Program-made: the position numbers and the translations under genes | Shown: piece by piece, positions 1-10,748 of the stretch | Position numbering within the stretch: position 1 is the stretch's first letter | Layout: each line of letters begins with the position of its first letter | The notes under the pieces: model-generated | What the model saw: only the letters and a program-made list of their open reading frames with translations | Databases searched by the model: none | What the model was told of the DNA's origin: nothing | NCBI GenBank assembly: GCA_905221605.1 | Contig: CAJNDS010002387.1 | Coordinates: 62,001-126,000 of the forward strand | Source: Symbiodinium natans | Lineage: Eukaryota; Sar; Dinophyceae; Suessiales; Symbiodiniaceae | DNA length: 64,000 bases | Direction: 5' to 3'

Positions 1-1014
1 AGCCTTCCTTCGCTGTTGGCTGTATCTGGCTCCCTCCGGTTCGGCAGGAGGTTGTGCTTGGTTTCTTCGTTTAGGGTTTAGGGTTTAGGGTTTAGGGTTT
101 AGGGTTTAGGGTTTAGAGGCTCTTCGAACTTTCATGAGTTTCTTTGCTGCCTGCACCTTGACTGTCTTCTCTCTCCACATACTGCCTCGGGTAATGAGAG
201 TCGGAGCCCCAAACCCAGCAAATTTCAACCCCAACCCACAGTCTCAACAAGTACCTAAAATCCACACCCTAAACCCCCAACCCCCTAAACCCCTGAACCC
301 TAAACCCTACTATTTAGATCCAGAAAGCCCCAAAGTTTGAAAGCACTATGAATTCAAAATCCCCTGCCCCAGGACCGAAATCGTCAGCCCTAAAGGCCTG
401 TGGAGTTTGCTTAGGGCTTAGGGTTTGGGGTTTGGGGCTTGGCTGTTTTGATCCTTAGACTTCGATATTCGGAACCACTTTGATGAGAAGCCCCAACCGC
501 CCTAAGCCCCCAAACCCGAACCCCCCAAGCCCCCAACCCAGGCCCAAATAGCCCTTGCAGCCGAACGTGTCTAAACTTCTGTGGGAGTGTGGTGATACAA
601 ACCCTAAACCCGAAACCCGAAACCCTAAACCCTAAACCCTAAACCCTAAACCCTTACCCCTAACCCCGGACCCTAGCCTTCTACTGCCTGAAGCTCGTGG
701 TGGTCAATCGGGAGAGCTCGGGGGTTCAAGGCCCGAGTCGCGCGTCGTCATCCTCTTCGCGGATCACATTCCCCTGAAGGCTTGGGTTAAGGGTTCAGGG
801 TTCAGGGTTTAGGGTTTAGGGTTTCGGGTTTAGGGTTTGGGATTTAGGGTTAGGGTTTCGGGTTTCGGGTTTCGGGTTTCGGGTTTCGGGTTTCGGGTTT
901 CGGGTTTCGGGTTTCGGGTTTCACGTTTCGGGTTTAGGCAAAAGGTTGTTGAGTCTCGTTGCCTTTGGTGGCTGTCCTTCGCAAGAGCAGGCTTTGGGAC
1001 GTTTCCCTAAACAC

Positions 1015-1101
1015 GGTTTAGGGTTTAGGGTTTAGGGTTTAGGGTTTAGGGTTTAGGGTTTAGGGTTTAGGGTTTAGGGTTTAGGGTTTAGGGTTTAGGG
1101 T
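1015..1101 (+). repeat. Interstitial telomere-type array (TTTAGGG)n
   Basis: About 12 near-perfect TTTAGGG heptamers in plus orientation, ending in degenerate copies. Confidence 0.95.
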
Positions 1102-1506
1102 GTAGGTGTTTAGGTTCGAGTTGCGTGCGCAGCAAAGCTGGAACTGAAGACCGGGACCCATTGGGCCCTGAATCCTATTGTGGTTTAGCGCCTAAACCCT
1201 AAACACTAAACCCTAAACCCTCAACCCTCAACCCTCAACCCTAAACCCTCAACCCTAAACCCTAACCTTATCTGCACCCGAGCCCCATCAACTCTCAAAA
1301 CCCTAGGGTTTAGGGTTCAGGGCTTAGGGCTTAGGGCTTGCCAGTGTCTAGGGTTCTATTGTAAAGGGTTAGGGCTTAGGGCAACGCGTGGCTATCATGT
1401 CCATTGTCTGGCCCGGCAGGGGGCTGCCGAGACAAGCTTCGAAAACGCAAACCCTGATGACCAGTTTGCGGGTGGCTCAGTTCTACCCGGAACCCTAAGC
1501 GCTGAA

Positions 1507-1776
1507 CCCTAAACCCTAAACCCTAAACCCTAAACCCTAAACCCTAAACCCTAAACCCTAAACCCTAAACCCTAAACCCTAAACCCTAAACCCTAAACCC
1601 TAAACCCTAAACACTAAAACCCTAAACCCTAAACCCTAAACCCTAAACCCTAAACCCTAAACCCTAAACCCTAAACCCTAAACCCTAAACCCTAAACCCT
1701 AAACCCTAAACCCTAAACCCCAAACCCTAAACCCTAAACCCGAAACCCTAAACCCTGAACCCTGAACCCTGAACCC
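1507..1776 (-). repeat. Interstitial telomere-type array (CCCTAAA)n
   Basis: About 38 heptamers in the complementary orientation, with one register slip near 1613-1621 and a short run of CCCTGAA variants at the right end. It is one of the longest arrays of the window. Confidence 0.95.
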
Positions 1777-1978
1777 TGACTTCCCTATAAAAAGAGCACG
1801 GCTTCTCGGGTTCCCTAGTCCTCCCTTCACCCGAGGCCCTGAACAAAAAGCCCGCCTGCTTCCTGCAAAGCAGGGGTTTTTGAGGTTTGAAACCCCAAAC
1901 CCTAAACCTCAAACTCCAAAACCCCAAAAGCCAAGCCCCAAACCCTAGCCGCAAACCCCAAACCCCAAACCCCAAAAT

Positions 1979-2058
1979 CCTAAACCCTAAACCCTAAACC
2001 CTAAACCCTAAACCCTAAACCCTAAACCCTAAACCCTAAACCCTAAACCCTAAACCCT
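1979..2058 (-). repeat. Interstitial telomere-type array (CCCTAAA)n
   Basis: About 11 perfect CCCTAAA heptamers, flanked by degenerate CCCCAAA copies. Confidence 0.93.
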
Positions 2059-2856
2059 TCAAAACCCCCAACCCCAAACCCTAAGCTCTAACCCCAAGTC
2101 CCTTAGGGTTGAGGGCTTTGGGGATACGGGGTTTAGGCTTGGGGCTTGGGGTTTAGGGTTTTGCGCTTCAGCTTTGTGTGCTGAAAAGGCTGAAGGTTTG
2201 GTGTTTTGGGGCAGGGTTTGAGACATACGTGGGGTATGGGGTTGGGTACAGTTCTCTAAGATATCAAGTTAAGGGGGCCGTATTCGACCAACGCCTCGAG
2301 AGACCCTCGGCGCTGTTCGGTGGATCTTTGCATTCCGGTGACCTCCATGTTGACTCTTCTACTGAAGAGGTCCTGAAGTAGTCTCCATAGATCCCCTTAT
2401 ACAGAACATACACAGTGTTCCGGCAGTCAGCCCCCCCCCCCCCCCTCTAGAATCCCCCCATCTGAGACTCCAGCTGCAAAGGAGCATTACGGCACTTCTC
2501 TCCTGGCACAGATGCCTTCTCAGCCCCGCGGCTGCACTTGCACGCAGGGGAAGTGTTGAGGGCAAGGCACCCCGTCCAGATTCCAGATGAGCTGAAGCTG
2601 TCCGGCTGCTATTGGAGTGAGACAAGGTGTTTTGTTTTGCAGTATTCGGAGCATGTTTAGGGTTTACGGTGGGCGTGCCGCAACTTTAAACCCAAAGCCA
2701 AAAGCCTGAGTTGGGGGTTTAGGGTTTAGGGTCCTCAGAGATTGGCAGAGATACCTGTAGATGCCTGTGTATCGTACACAAGTCGAAGATCAAAAAGGAA
2801 ACCCACCCAACCTTGATTCTTGAACTCGCTAAACCCCTAGACTCCCTGAAGCCCTA

Positions 2857-2978
2857 CTTGGAGGTTCACGTGTACAGAGAAAGTAGGGTTAAATGTGGGG
2901 CAATTTATAGCTCCAGTTGTTTGTCACCTTCTTTAGGCTACCTTTAGCCCGACTTATAAGAACCCATGAACCTCTAAG
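2857..2978. mobile_element. MITE-like TIR element, CTTGGAGGTTCA family
   Basis: The left end starts CTTGGAGGTTCACG. The right end, read on the other strand, starts CTTAGAGGTTCATGGG, giving terminal inverted repeats around a 122-bp non-coding body. Related copies lie at 20359-20499 and about 48337-48454, with single ends at about 6280, 7257, 18470-18615, 26346 and 31825. No transposase is encoded, so it would be non-autonomous. Confidence 0.6.
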
Positions 2979-3252
2979 TAGACCCTCAACCCTGAACTAA
3001 GTGGGCCAACCCGAAGCCCAAAAACCTAGACCCTAAACCCTGCAACCCTAAACCCTAGACCCTCAAACCCTAACCCTAAACCTCTGACCCTAAACCCCCT
3101 GTAACATGCAGTCCGAGGTCGCTGAGCGGCCACATCGTGCGGCCCTCAAGAACCCTGGCCGTGGCTTTGGGGGACGGCGGGCGACGAGGGGCTTTGAAGC
3201 CCAAACCCTGAACCAAATCCCACGCCCTAGAACCCTAAAGCCTGAACCCCCT

Positions 3253-3366
3253 AAACCCTAAACCCTAAACCCTAAACCCTAAACCCTAAACCCTAAACCC
3301 TAAACCCTAAACCCTAAACCCTAAACCCTAAACCCTAAACTCTAAACCCTAAACCCTAAACCCTAA
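3253..3366 (-). repeat. Interstitial telomere-type array (CCCTAAA)n
   Basis: About 16 heptamers with two single-base variants, directly left of a candidate exon at 3400-3508. Confidence 0.93.
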
Positions 3367-3399
3367 GCCCGAATTCCTATACCCTAAACCCCACACCTT

Positions 3400-3508
3400 G
3401 CCCAGGGTCTGCCGAAGCTGCTTGGCAAGTACCACTTCGCAAAGGGGGCCGTGTCCCGAATCACGGCCGCGCCCATCACGTCTGGCGCCCAACTATTCTC
3501 CGGTCTTC
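3400..3508 (+). CDS. Candidate exon, unrecognised protein
   Basis: A unique island after a possible acceptor (CCCAG at about 3399-3403) has an open frame of about 35 codons, starting GLPKLLGKYHFAKGAVSRIT. Its composition is ordinary coding-like, with mixed hydrophobic and charged residues, unlike the Asn-Pro-Lys-Pro strings produced by the arrays. It lies between a minus-orientation array and a G-rich degenerate array. I do not recognise the family, and it is called an exon only by analogy with the helicase exons further right. Confidence 0.25.
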
Positions 3509-3843
3509 GGGTTTAGGGTTTAGGGGTTTAGGGGTTAGGGGTTTTGGGGATTAATTAGGGGTCCAGGGTTTTGGGGGTTTAGGGGTTTAGGGGTTTGGGG
3601 GTTTAGCGGTTTAGGGGACTAGGGGTTTATGGGTTTAGCGGTTTAGGGGTTTAGGGGTTTAGGGGATCAGGGGATTAGGGGATTAGGGGTTTAGGGCTTT
3701 GGGGGTGTAGGTGTTTAGGGGTTCAGGGGTTTTTGGGTTTCGGGGTGTAGGGGTTTCGGGGTTTAGGGGTTGAGGGTTTAGGGGTTTAGGATTAAACGCT
3801 TCATGACAGATATTGCAGGCGTGGTTTGAAACCCTCATAAGTC

Positions 3844-3977
3844 CTTGGTAGCTCAGTGGTACTCCAGTGGTACCCCAGCAGTACCCTTTTGCCCTTTCTG
3901 TTGTTCAAGGCTCCCTTGCGAAGTGGCCAATTCCCGAAGGGGCACCCTCATGATGATAAGGTTGCTGGGCTACCAAG
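3844..3977 (+). mobile_element. Introner-like TIR element, CTTGGTAGCCCAG family
   Basis: The left end is CTTGGTAGCTCAGTGGTAC and the right end is CTGGGCTACCAAG, an inverted repeat. The inside carries the family blocks seen elsewhere: a GTTCAAGGCTCCCTTG stretch and a GGGGCACCC...TGATGATAAGG stretch. The left part contains a short local duplication of CAGTGGTAC. This copy is not inside a recognised gene and I see no clear target duplication. Confidence 0.7.
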
Positions 3978-4249
3978 TAATTCGACCCCGCAAGGCAAGC
4001 TCCTAAACCCTAAACCCTAAACCCTAGACCCTAAACCCAAAACCCTAAACCCTGTTTTTATTCCCAGGTTGCCGGGGAACCTCGCCCGACCCTAAAGCGA
4101 AACCCTCGACCCCAGAACCCCTAAATCCTATAAACCCTATAAACCCTCTAAACCCTACAAATCCTACAAACCCTAAAAATTGTATAAACCTTATGAGCCC
4201 TTTTTCACCCTAGAAACCCTGTAAACCCTAGAGCCCGAGAACCCTAAAC

Positions 4250-4456
4250 CCAAACCCTAAACCCTAAACCCTAAACCCTAAACCCTAAACCCTAACCCCT
4301 AAACCCTAAACCCTAAACCCTAAACCCCAAACCCTAAACCCTAAACCCTAAACCCTAAGCCCTAAACCCTAAACCCTAAACCCTAAACCCTAAACCCTAA
4401 ACCCTAAACCCTAAACCCTAAACCCTAAACCCTAAACCCTAAACCCTAAACCCTAA
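4250..4456 (-). repeat. Interstitial telomere-type array (CCCTAAA)n
   Basis: About 29 heptamers with a few variant units (CCCCTAA, CCCCAAA, CCCTAAG). Confidence 0.94.
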
Positions 4457-4461
4457 ATAAT

Positions 4462-4547
4462 CACCAGGCCGACCACCTTTGCCATTGCCTACCGGCAGGG
4501 CCCGGGAATGGACGTGGAGAATGCCGCGCCGCTGGGGGGCTCGGCTG
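4462..4547 (+). CDS. Candidate exon between inverted arrays
   Basis: A unique island of about 85 bases sits between a CCCTAAA array on its left and a TTTAGGG array on its right. One plus-strand frame is open throughout and reads PTTFAIAYRQGPGMDVENAA. No family is recognised. The setting (a short unique island between arrays) is that of the proven exons at 24-48 kb, which is the only support. Confidence 0.22.
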
Positions 4548-4800
4548 GGGTTTAGGGTTTAGGGTTTAGGGTTTAGGGTTTAGGGTTTAGGGTTTAGGGT
4601 TTAGGGTTTAGGGTTTAGGGTTTAGGGTTTAGGGTTTAGCGTGGTTTAAGGTTAGGGTTTAGGGTTTAGGGTTCAGGGTTTAGGGTTTAGGGTTTAGGGT
4701 TTAGGGTTTAGGGTTTAGGGTTTGGGGTTTGGGGTTTAGGGTTTAGGGGTTGACGGGTTTAGGGGTTTAGGGTTTAGGGTTTGGGGTTTGGCGCTTTGGG
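4548..4800 (+). repeat. Interstitial telomere-type array (TTTAGGG)n
   Basis: About 28 heptamers with one interruption near 4640-4650, then TTTGGGG and TTTAGGGG variants. It faces the CCCTAAA array at 4250-4456 across an 85-base island. Confidence 0.94.
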
Positions 4801-5884
4801 TTTAGGCTCGACAGCCCTGGATTTCATGGCCCGTAAGGCACTATGGGCGACTGCAACCCTAAAAAGCCTGAAGGCCTAGAGAAGGTTCCCTTCTAAAGTA
4901 ACCAACCACAAAAAGGGTACCTTTGGCTACCCAGAAACCTTCCAGAGTTCGACTGCGCCCGTCCTTTGGCGAGGCAGCCTTTTTACTCTGAGCCTGTTCA
5001 CCCGACAGCTCATCAAAAAGCGTAAGACCCTGAACCCCGGATCGTTAGACCCTGAAGCCCCTAAGCCCTAAACCCTAAACCCTAAATCCTAAACCCCACT
5101 AAACAGCACCCGCACCCCCCCCCCCCCACCCACACACCTCCAAGTAGGGTGTGGTCTCGCAGGTCACGGGAGGCCAGCGTTTCGTTGGCCGCGTGCTCAG
5201 GGGGTCAACCCCAAATCCCTAAAGCCTAATTTTAAAGCATCGTTATAGTAGGGGTTTTAGAGTTTAAGTTCGGGGGCGATGGGATCCTTAGGAAAAGTAG
5301 TCAACGCCAAACAGGGTGCTTTTATTACAGATTGGCTTGGGTGTTCGCCGCCAGAGGTTTTAGCCCGGGGTTCAGAGTTCGGGGTTTTCAAGCTTAGAGT
5401 TCAGAGTTCAGGACTATTGGGTTTAGGTTTTTGGGCTGAGGGCCCAGGGAAACCCTATTAAACCCCTTACCCTCAACCCCAACCCTTAACCCTAAAACCG
5501 CTTCAGGCAGTCGAGTGCACTGGGGTTTCCCCGAAGCGCGGCCGTCCTTGATCGTCACAGAGGGTTATTAGGAAAGAATGGGTGGCCTCGATTGTAAATT
5601 GCATAAGAAGCTTGTGTGCCCTCAGGTCCTAAGAAGCCCCAAGCCACAAACCCTTAACCTTCACCCTACACCCTAACCCCCTCAACCCTCAACCCTAAGC
5701 CCTAAACCCTAAACCCTAAACCTTCAACCCTACACCCTCAACCCTCAACCCTAAGCCCTAAACCCTAAACCCTAAACCCTATGGCAACACCTCGCCTCCT
5801 TGGCAGTCGGAAAGTTGGCTACCCTGGCCAGTGGCCTGCACTAGAAAAGGTGCACAGGGTTGTTAAAAAAAAACCCTAAACTCT

Positions 5885-6003
5885 ACAGCCTAAACCCTAA
5901 ACCCTAAACCCTAAACCCTAAACCCTAAACCCTAAACCCTAAACCCTAAACCCTAAACCCTAAACCCTAAACCCTAAACCCTAAACCCTAAACCCGAAAC
6001 CCC
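5885..6003 (-). repeat. Interstitial telomere-type array (CCCTAAA)n
   Basis: About 15 heptamers, the last with a CCCGAAA variant. Confidence 0.93.
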
Positions 6004-6719
6004 TAAACCCTACACACCTCAACCCAGGGCATCCCAAGAACCCCACGAGGCAGAGGTTTGGGGTACGGAGCTCGTCTTCACCACGAAGCCCCTGTCCCTG
6101 GAGCGCGGGGCTTAGGGTTTGGGGGTTTAGGGTTTGCGGTTTAGGGTTTAGGGTTTAGGGTTTCGGGTTTAGGGTTTAGGGTTTCGGGTTTAGGGTTTAG
6201 GGTTTAGGGTTTCGGGAACCCTAAACCCTAAACCCTATGCCCTGGAGGCTGCAGGTTGGGGGGTCCTAGGCTGAGAGAGCAATTACCTGGAGGTTCACGG
6301 GCACGTACAACTGGGGGTCAAGTGGCCCAACCCTATACCCGAAGCCCTAAACCCTAACCAGGCTATAGCCATGTACCACTAAGACCCTACTTATATCCCT
6401 ACCTTAACTGGGACCGCCCTCCCCACCCTCCATAATGATATGTATGTTCAAAAGGTGAGCACGACGAATAGAATACGGGCAGGAGAAGATCAACACCAGA
6501 ACACCAACAGCCAGCTTCAGAGATTCTAGGGTTAGGGGTTTAGGGTTTAGGGTTTAGGGTCTGTGGGCGTGACCCCGTGCCAGCGCGCTCTGCCTGGTTA
6601 CACACGCGGACTGACGCACTCACGTCACACTGTGGGTAACACAGTGTCACACTGTGCCACAGAGTCGACTTAAGAAAGTACTAAACCGAACGCAACTTGT
6701 CGAGCTACCAAGCAGCTAA

Positions 6720-6905
6720 CACTAAACCCTAAACCCTAAACCCTAAACCCTAAACCCTAAACCCTAAACCCTAAACCCTAAACCCTAAACCCTACACCCT
6801 AAACCCTAAACCCTAAACCCTAAACCCTAAACCCTAAACCCTAAACCCTAAACCCTAAACCCTAAACCCTAAACCCTAAACCCTAAACCCTAAACCCTAA
6901 CCCTA
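6720..6905 (-). repeat. Interstitial telomere-type array (CCCTAAA)n
   Basis: About 26 nearly perfect heptamers with one CCCTACA unit. Confidence 0.94.
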
Positions 6906-8006
6906 TAACCCCCCTTCTGCCACCTCAGGCCTGGGCAGGAGCAGATCTGGGCTCGGTCTGTGGCTGGGCTGGGAGGCGGCGTCGCGCACCCAGCGGAGGT
7001 GCAGAAGGTTGGGGTTTAGGGTTTAGGGTTTAGGGTTTCGGGTTTCGGGTTTAGGGTTTAGGGTTCAGGGTTGGATTTAGGGTCTACGGTTCAGGGTCTA
7101 GGGTTTACGGTTCGGGGTTCGAGGCTTAGGGTTCAGGGTTCAGGGCTTAGGGTTCAGGGCGTAGTGTCTATGAGAAAGGTAAGGATGGTCATCATTGGCT
7201 CTAGCCGCTTTCAGGGTATCTACAATTCCCCGCATAAGTACCCGTGAGCCTCCAAGTATTCCGTATCCTGGCTTCCACTGCTTATGCACCAAATCACAGA
7301 CCGTCAAGCGCTAGCCCTGAGCTTCAAAACTGCATGCCCTCGTGGCTTCTTACAACCCTACTCAAACCCTAAACCCTAATTGGACTAATGAAGCCCCATA
7401 CCCGATTTAAACTCTTTTTCTAAACCCTGAACCGCAGCTCTTACATCTCCTATATATATATATATATATACCCTTTTCAGGGATTCTACAGGGTACCTCA
7501 TTCCCCCATTCCCCACAAAAAAGCCAGAAAGGTTCGTGCATTTCCGATTCTCAGGCCTGCAGCGACTTTTCAGACAGCCTGAATACCAATCCGGGTTTAG
7601 GGTTTAGGGTTTAGGGTTTGGGGTTTAGGCAGCGGATCCAGGAGGGCCTCATCGTGGCAAGAAGATTCCTGTTCGACCCTAGGGTTGAGGGTTTAGGGTG
7701 GGCAGATTTTTGTGCCAGGCCCTCTGCAGGCCGGGTAGGTCCTGTGGATAAGTGTGGGCAGTCGTGGGTACGATTGGCCAGAGCAGCAGGCAACCATTGC
7801 GGGTTTAGGGTTTAGGGTTTAGGGTTTAGGGTTCTTCCTCTGAAGGGGGACACATGCCTGCGCCTTCACCTGCAGCGGCTGCACCTGGACTGGAGGCAGG
7901 CTTCGTTGCTTTCCCGCCACCCTAGACCACAGCTCAGCATGTTCCATCTGTGAACCCCCTGACGGAAGAACAGGAGATCCCGTTCAAGACCGAGATGCGA
8001 GTTCGG

Positions 8007-8101
8007 GTTTAGGGTTTAGGGTTTAGGGTTTAGGGTTTAGGGTTTAGGGTTTAGGGTTTAGGGTTTAGGGTTTAGGGTTTAGGGTTTAGGGTTTAGGGTT
8101 T
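8007..8101 (+). repeat. TTTAGGG array, left part of retrotransposon target
   Basis: About 13 perfect heptamers end exactly where the retrotransposon begins. The array resumes in register at 15097, directly after the element's last base, so both parts were one array before insertion. Confidence 0.95.
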
Positions 8102-8152
8102 GTCTTCTATCGCCCGCATTGAGACAACCGATGGCCTGCGGGCTCAAGTTCT
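8101..8152 (+). repeat. Split direct repeat A1
   Basis: These 52 bases are identical to 14864-14915 (A2). They form the left terminus of the element and begin at the edge of the TTTAGGG array. Confidence 0.95.
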
Positions 8153-8451
8153 TGATCGCCTGTCCATCGGCCAATGGGTGGCGGCGGCGCTTGTTGAGGC
8201 CCGGTACTTGTGGGGCACTTGGCAACCGGGGAGGAGCTCAGACTCCCTGGGGATTCATCCTGCTCCTCATACTGCTTGCTTTCCTTTGCGGCTGCTGCGG
8301 AGGGGCGCTTCTGGCTTGCCTGCTGATATCGGCGCCGTGTAGACGGTTCGCTTTTGGCATTGGCCGAGCACTGCTCACTGAACTGGAAGCTCCTCGTGCT
8401 CAACTCGGCCGCGAGGAACGACTGGCAGAGTATCGGCAGCGACGTGCTTGA
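8119..8451 (+). pseudogene. ORF1 N-terminal part with membrane segment
   Basis: The open frame begins inside A1 and runs for 110 codons. Residues about 44-71 are strongly hydrophobic and Cys/Gly-rich (GFILLLILLAFLCGCCGG), a single predicted membrane segment. An Arg/Glu-rich stretch that could be helical follows. The frame stops at 8449-8451, exactly where a second frame opens (8448-8915) that continues in the same style, so a one-base shift probably separates two pieces of one ancestral ORF1. A membrane anchor in a YR retrotransposon gag is unusual. The start codon is uncertain because only non-ATG starts fit this frame near its left end. Confidence 0.5.
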
Positions 8452-8915
8452 GTGGGGCCCTTTCCGAGGCTGGCTTGGACGAGGTGACTGTGCAACTGGC
8501 CGGGCCAGCCCGGGCCACCGAGGCCGAGATCTTAGCTGCCACTACCAAGGCAACGCTCGCCGGCTTGCGCATCCCAGAACTGGTCCCCTTGGCACGAAAG
8601 TTGTCCGGGGCTTCAACTGGCTGGTCTGGTGCTGCGAGGGTGGCCCGTGCCTATCGCGCGGGAGTGGGGGCGCGACTTATCTTGGAGGACGAAGCCTGCA
8701 AGATTGAATCTCCGCCCGTGAGTGGGCTCCGCAACTGCTATTACATTGTGCTCCGTGCTCCGGGTCATCCGGAGGGCCTGTGGACCAGGCAGTGTCGCAT
8801 CTACGTGGCGGCAGTCGCCGACAAGAATTCTCAGACCAGCTCTTTCGCTCGTGAAAGCGCATCGCACGCTTACCTGTTGGGGGCTCGCCGGGCATGGCCG
8901 GTGTTCCAGGAGTGA
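8448..8915 (+). pseudogene. ORF1 middle part, possible RNase H1-N/viroplasmin-like fold
   Basis: Open frame of about 155 codons. Its second half reads CYYIVLRAPGHPEGLW, then an aromatic/basic stretch and SHAYLLGARRAW. This pattern (paired aromatics and Val, then Gly, then Trp, then Ser-His-Ala and an acidic or aromatic helix) resembles the small RNase H1 N-terminal/viroplasmin domain; that is a similarity judged by eye. The frame closes at 8913-8915, overlapping the next frame, which opens at ATG 8894. Either ORF1 is split here by an indel or a second gag ORF begins. Confidence 0.5.
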
Positions 8916-9563
8916 GGCGGGCCTTGGCCCGCGAGGACGTGGAGATGCTGGTGGCTCAAGTGGATGGGCTGAGGCCCTTGCCCACGATCTACCTGCACAT
9001 GAGCGGAGAGGAAGCTGCCGAGCAGGACCGATATGCAGGGGCTCAGCTGCTCAGAGTGCGTGCCAATGGGTTCATGGTGCTACTGCCGGATGTGGACCAT
9101 GTGAGGGCCTATGTGAGCGCTTTGGTGAACGAGTTCGACGAGGCCCTGGCCCTCACCCACCGAGACCAAGTGCAGGTAGAGACGGTGAGGGGGCGCCACC
9201 TCGGGCCCGCTCGGGTGCTGCTGGCAGACTTTCCTTGGACAGGCGTGGAGTTCTTCGTCACTCGCAATCCTCTTCGAGGTGCTTCGGACCGACAGATCCG
9301 ACTCTCTATGCTGCAGGTGGGTGGAGTGAATGCTCGGCCTCAGCCAGGCGACGCATTAGATGCCGCAACCAGGGAGTACTACGAGAGTGCCAGAGAGGTG
9401 GATGCCGGAGACGAGGAAGACCAGCCGCAAAAGGTGCCTTTGCTGTCAACAGCTCCGAAAGCGGCTGCGGTGCCACCTCGACGCCGGGGAGAGGCAGCCT
9501 TGTTTCAAGCAGCTCCGCCTCTTGCAGGGGCGGATCTGAAAAAACTAAGGCAGCTGGCCGGGA
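8894..9563 (+). pseudogene. ORF1 continuation, gag-like
   Basis: From ATG 8894 a frame continues with ordinary coding character (LARED, YLHMSGEEAAEQDRYAGAQL, ARVLLADFPWTGVEFFVTR). It loses that character near 9560, although it stays open to 10150. From there the neighbouring frame (9564-10166) takes over, so the later part of this long open frame is a shadow. No nucleic-acid-binding motif is visible. The product would be part of the element's structural (gag) protein. Confidence 0.5.
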
Positions 9564-10166
9564 GTGCGCCGCCGCGAGTCGGCGGTCTGGAACGTGGACG
9601 TCGAGCGGTCGAAGTTCGAACAGAGGCGGACCTGCGTGAAGCAGATGGCCGACTTGAAGACCGTGGCTGCCAAGGTCCAGGAGAATGCTGTGAACGAGTT
9701 GGGGTGGTCTGCGGCCGAACCCGGCTTGATGCGGGAGTATCTAGAGAAGCGAGTCCCTTTAGCGGACCATCGCACGCTGGCCTTTGTCGGGACACTGGCG
9801 AGCTACAGGGCCGGGAACTCCGACCTCATGGGATTCACCAGCCGCCTGTTAATGTTCGTGGAACAAGCGGCTTTGGACCAAGGAAAGTTGCAGCTCGCTT
9901 ATCTCCTCACCGGATACCCGGACCCAGCACCTCACGGCTTCAGCGCCAGACGAGCAACTGGTCTGAAAAGCTTCTCCCGACTAGCTCAAGCGCAGTGGAT
10001 CTCGGCGAACTTAGCGTTCGTGAAAGACTTAGACTTCGCGGAGTCGCGCATCAACGCCCTGAGTCAGCCCAGCAGATCGCGGGCGACCGTTCCCGAGACT
10101 GCCGAAGACGATCAGGGAGAGGCGACCAAGATCAGCCGGCCTCCAAGTAGGGGAACCGTCTGCTGA
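9564..10166 (+). pseudogene. ORF1 C-terminal part, gag/capsid-like
   Basis: About 200 codons. The core reads LLMFVEQAALDQGKLQLAYL followed by LTGYPDPAPHGFS, a helical, Leu-rich block that I associate with the region before the RT in dinoflagellate retroelements. No database name is claimed. The frame ends at a stop at 10164-10166, but the neighbouring frame is open from about 10147 and continues to 10827. Another single-base shift near 10145 is therefore likely. Confidence 0.5.
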
Positions 10167-10748
10167 GGCCCGCCGCTCCAGTGTCACCCAGGAGAGTCAG
10201 GACAAATGTTTCTCCGCCTGTGACTCGGGGCCGCCGGCCTTCCCAGACTTTGATCCGCAATGTACAGAGCTGATTGACCCCCTAAATTTAATTAAGCTCA
10301 CCCTTTCTGGTTTCTTTTCTACCCCTTCGGGTTTAGTCTGGTTTGCTAGGGACGCCCTAAGTAAACCCGCCTGCACCGTGGAGGTCCAGACCCCGAGTCA
10401 GGACCTGTGGCCGGTCCCGCCACCCAGGTGGCGATGGACTGCCTGCAAGAGAGGCGCCCCTAAGAAGAGACGTCGTCAACGGAAGCTGCGTTTGAAGGCT
10501 CAGCTGTTGCAGTTGGTTGTTTGCGCTTTAAACTGGGAGTGCTTAGGACATCCATGCCGTGCCCCTGAACGTGCCCGCGTTGGAGCCTTCGCCACCCCAG
10601 CCCAAGAGCAGATCCTGAATCTCCTTGAAGCGCAAATTGAATATGACCTTCGCGTGCCAGCCTTTGTCTCCGATGATCTCGGGCGAGCCGCCGACAAATT
10701 AAATAGCCTAAGCCAAGTCCTGAAGGAACTCCCAATGATGAGGTTGGG
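10147..10748 (+). pseudogene. Linker/pre-RT region of the polyprotein
   Basis: One frame is open from about 10147 through 10745 without needing an ATG. It includes a hydrophobic stretch (LIKLTLSGFFSTPSGLVWF), a basic patch (APKKRRRQRKLRLKAQ, a plausible nuclear localisation or nucleic-acid-binding patch) and a Leu-rich helical block ending in VLKELP. This is the segment that normally precedes the RT in this kind of element. The frame changes by one base near 10740, where the RT frame starts. Confidence 0.5.

Larger units (their letters stand above)
1..8100. other. Array-rich region without a recognised gene
   Basis: This stretch is a mosaic of TTTAGGG/CCCTAAA arrays, their degenerate variants (CCCCAAA, CCCTCAA, TTTCGGG, TTTAGGGG) and unique islands of roughly 50-300 bases. 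No island encodes a domain I recognise. Islands with exon-like reading frames are listed separately. The first 66 bases are unique sequence, so the window does not start in a terminal telomere. The remaining islands (for example 2381-2640, 4800-5000 and 7150-7560) show no coding signal I can support. Confidence 0.7.

Noticed and set aside
1-120. Chromosome end (true telomere) at the start of the window
   Set aside because: The first 66 bases are unique, the first array is short, and arrays of both orientations continue through the whole 64 kb.
134-340. Open frames rich in Asn-Pro-Lys-Pro or Gly-Phe-Arg-Val (many places)
   Set aside because: They are translations of CCCTAAA/TTTAGGG heptamers and their variants, which are open in several frames by composition alone.
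1507-1776. CRISPR array
   Set aside because: Units are contiguous heptamers without unique spacers, and the genome is eukaryotic.
3844-3890. tRNA gene (TAGCTCAGTGGT resembles a D-arm/A-box)
   Set aside because: No acceptor stem, anticodon arm or proper T-arm follows. The segment is the end of a dispersed TIR element.
8722-9639. 305-codon frame in the retrotransposon gag region
   Set aside because: Composition is Arg/Gly/Ser-rich and irregular. It is a shadow of the frames 8448-8915 and 8894-9563.
9505-9795. Minus-strand frames within the retrotransposon
   Set aside because: They lie opposite better-supported plus-strand coding and have no motifs.
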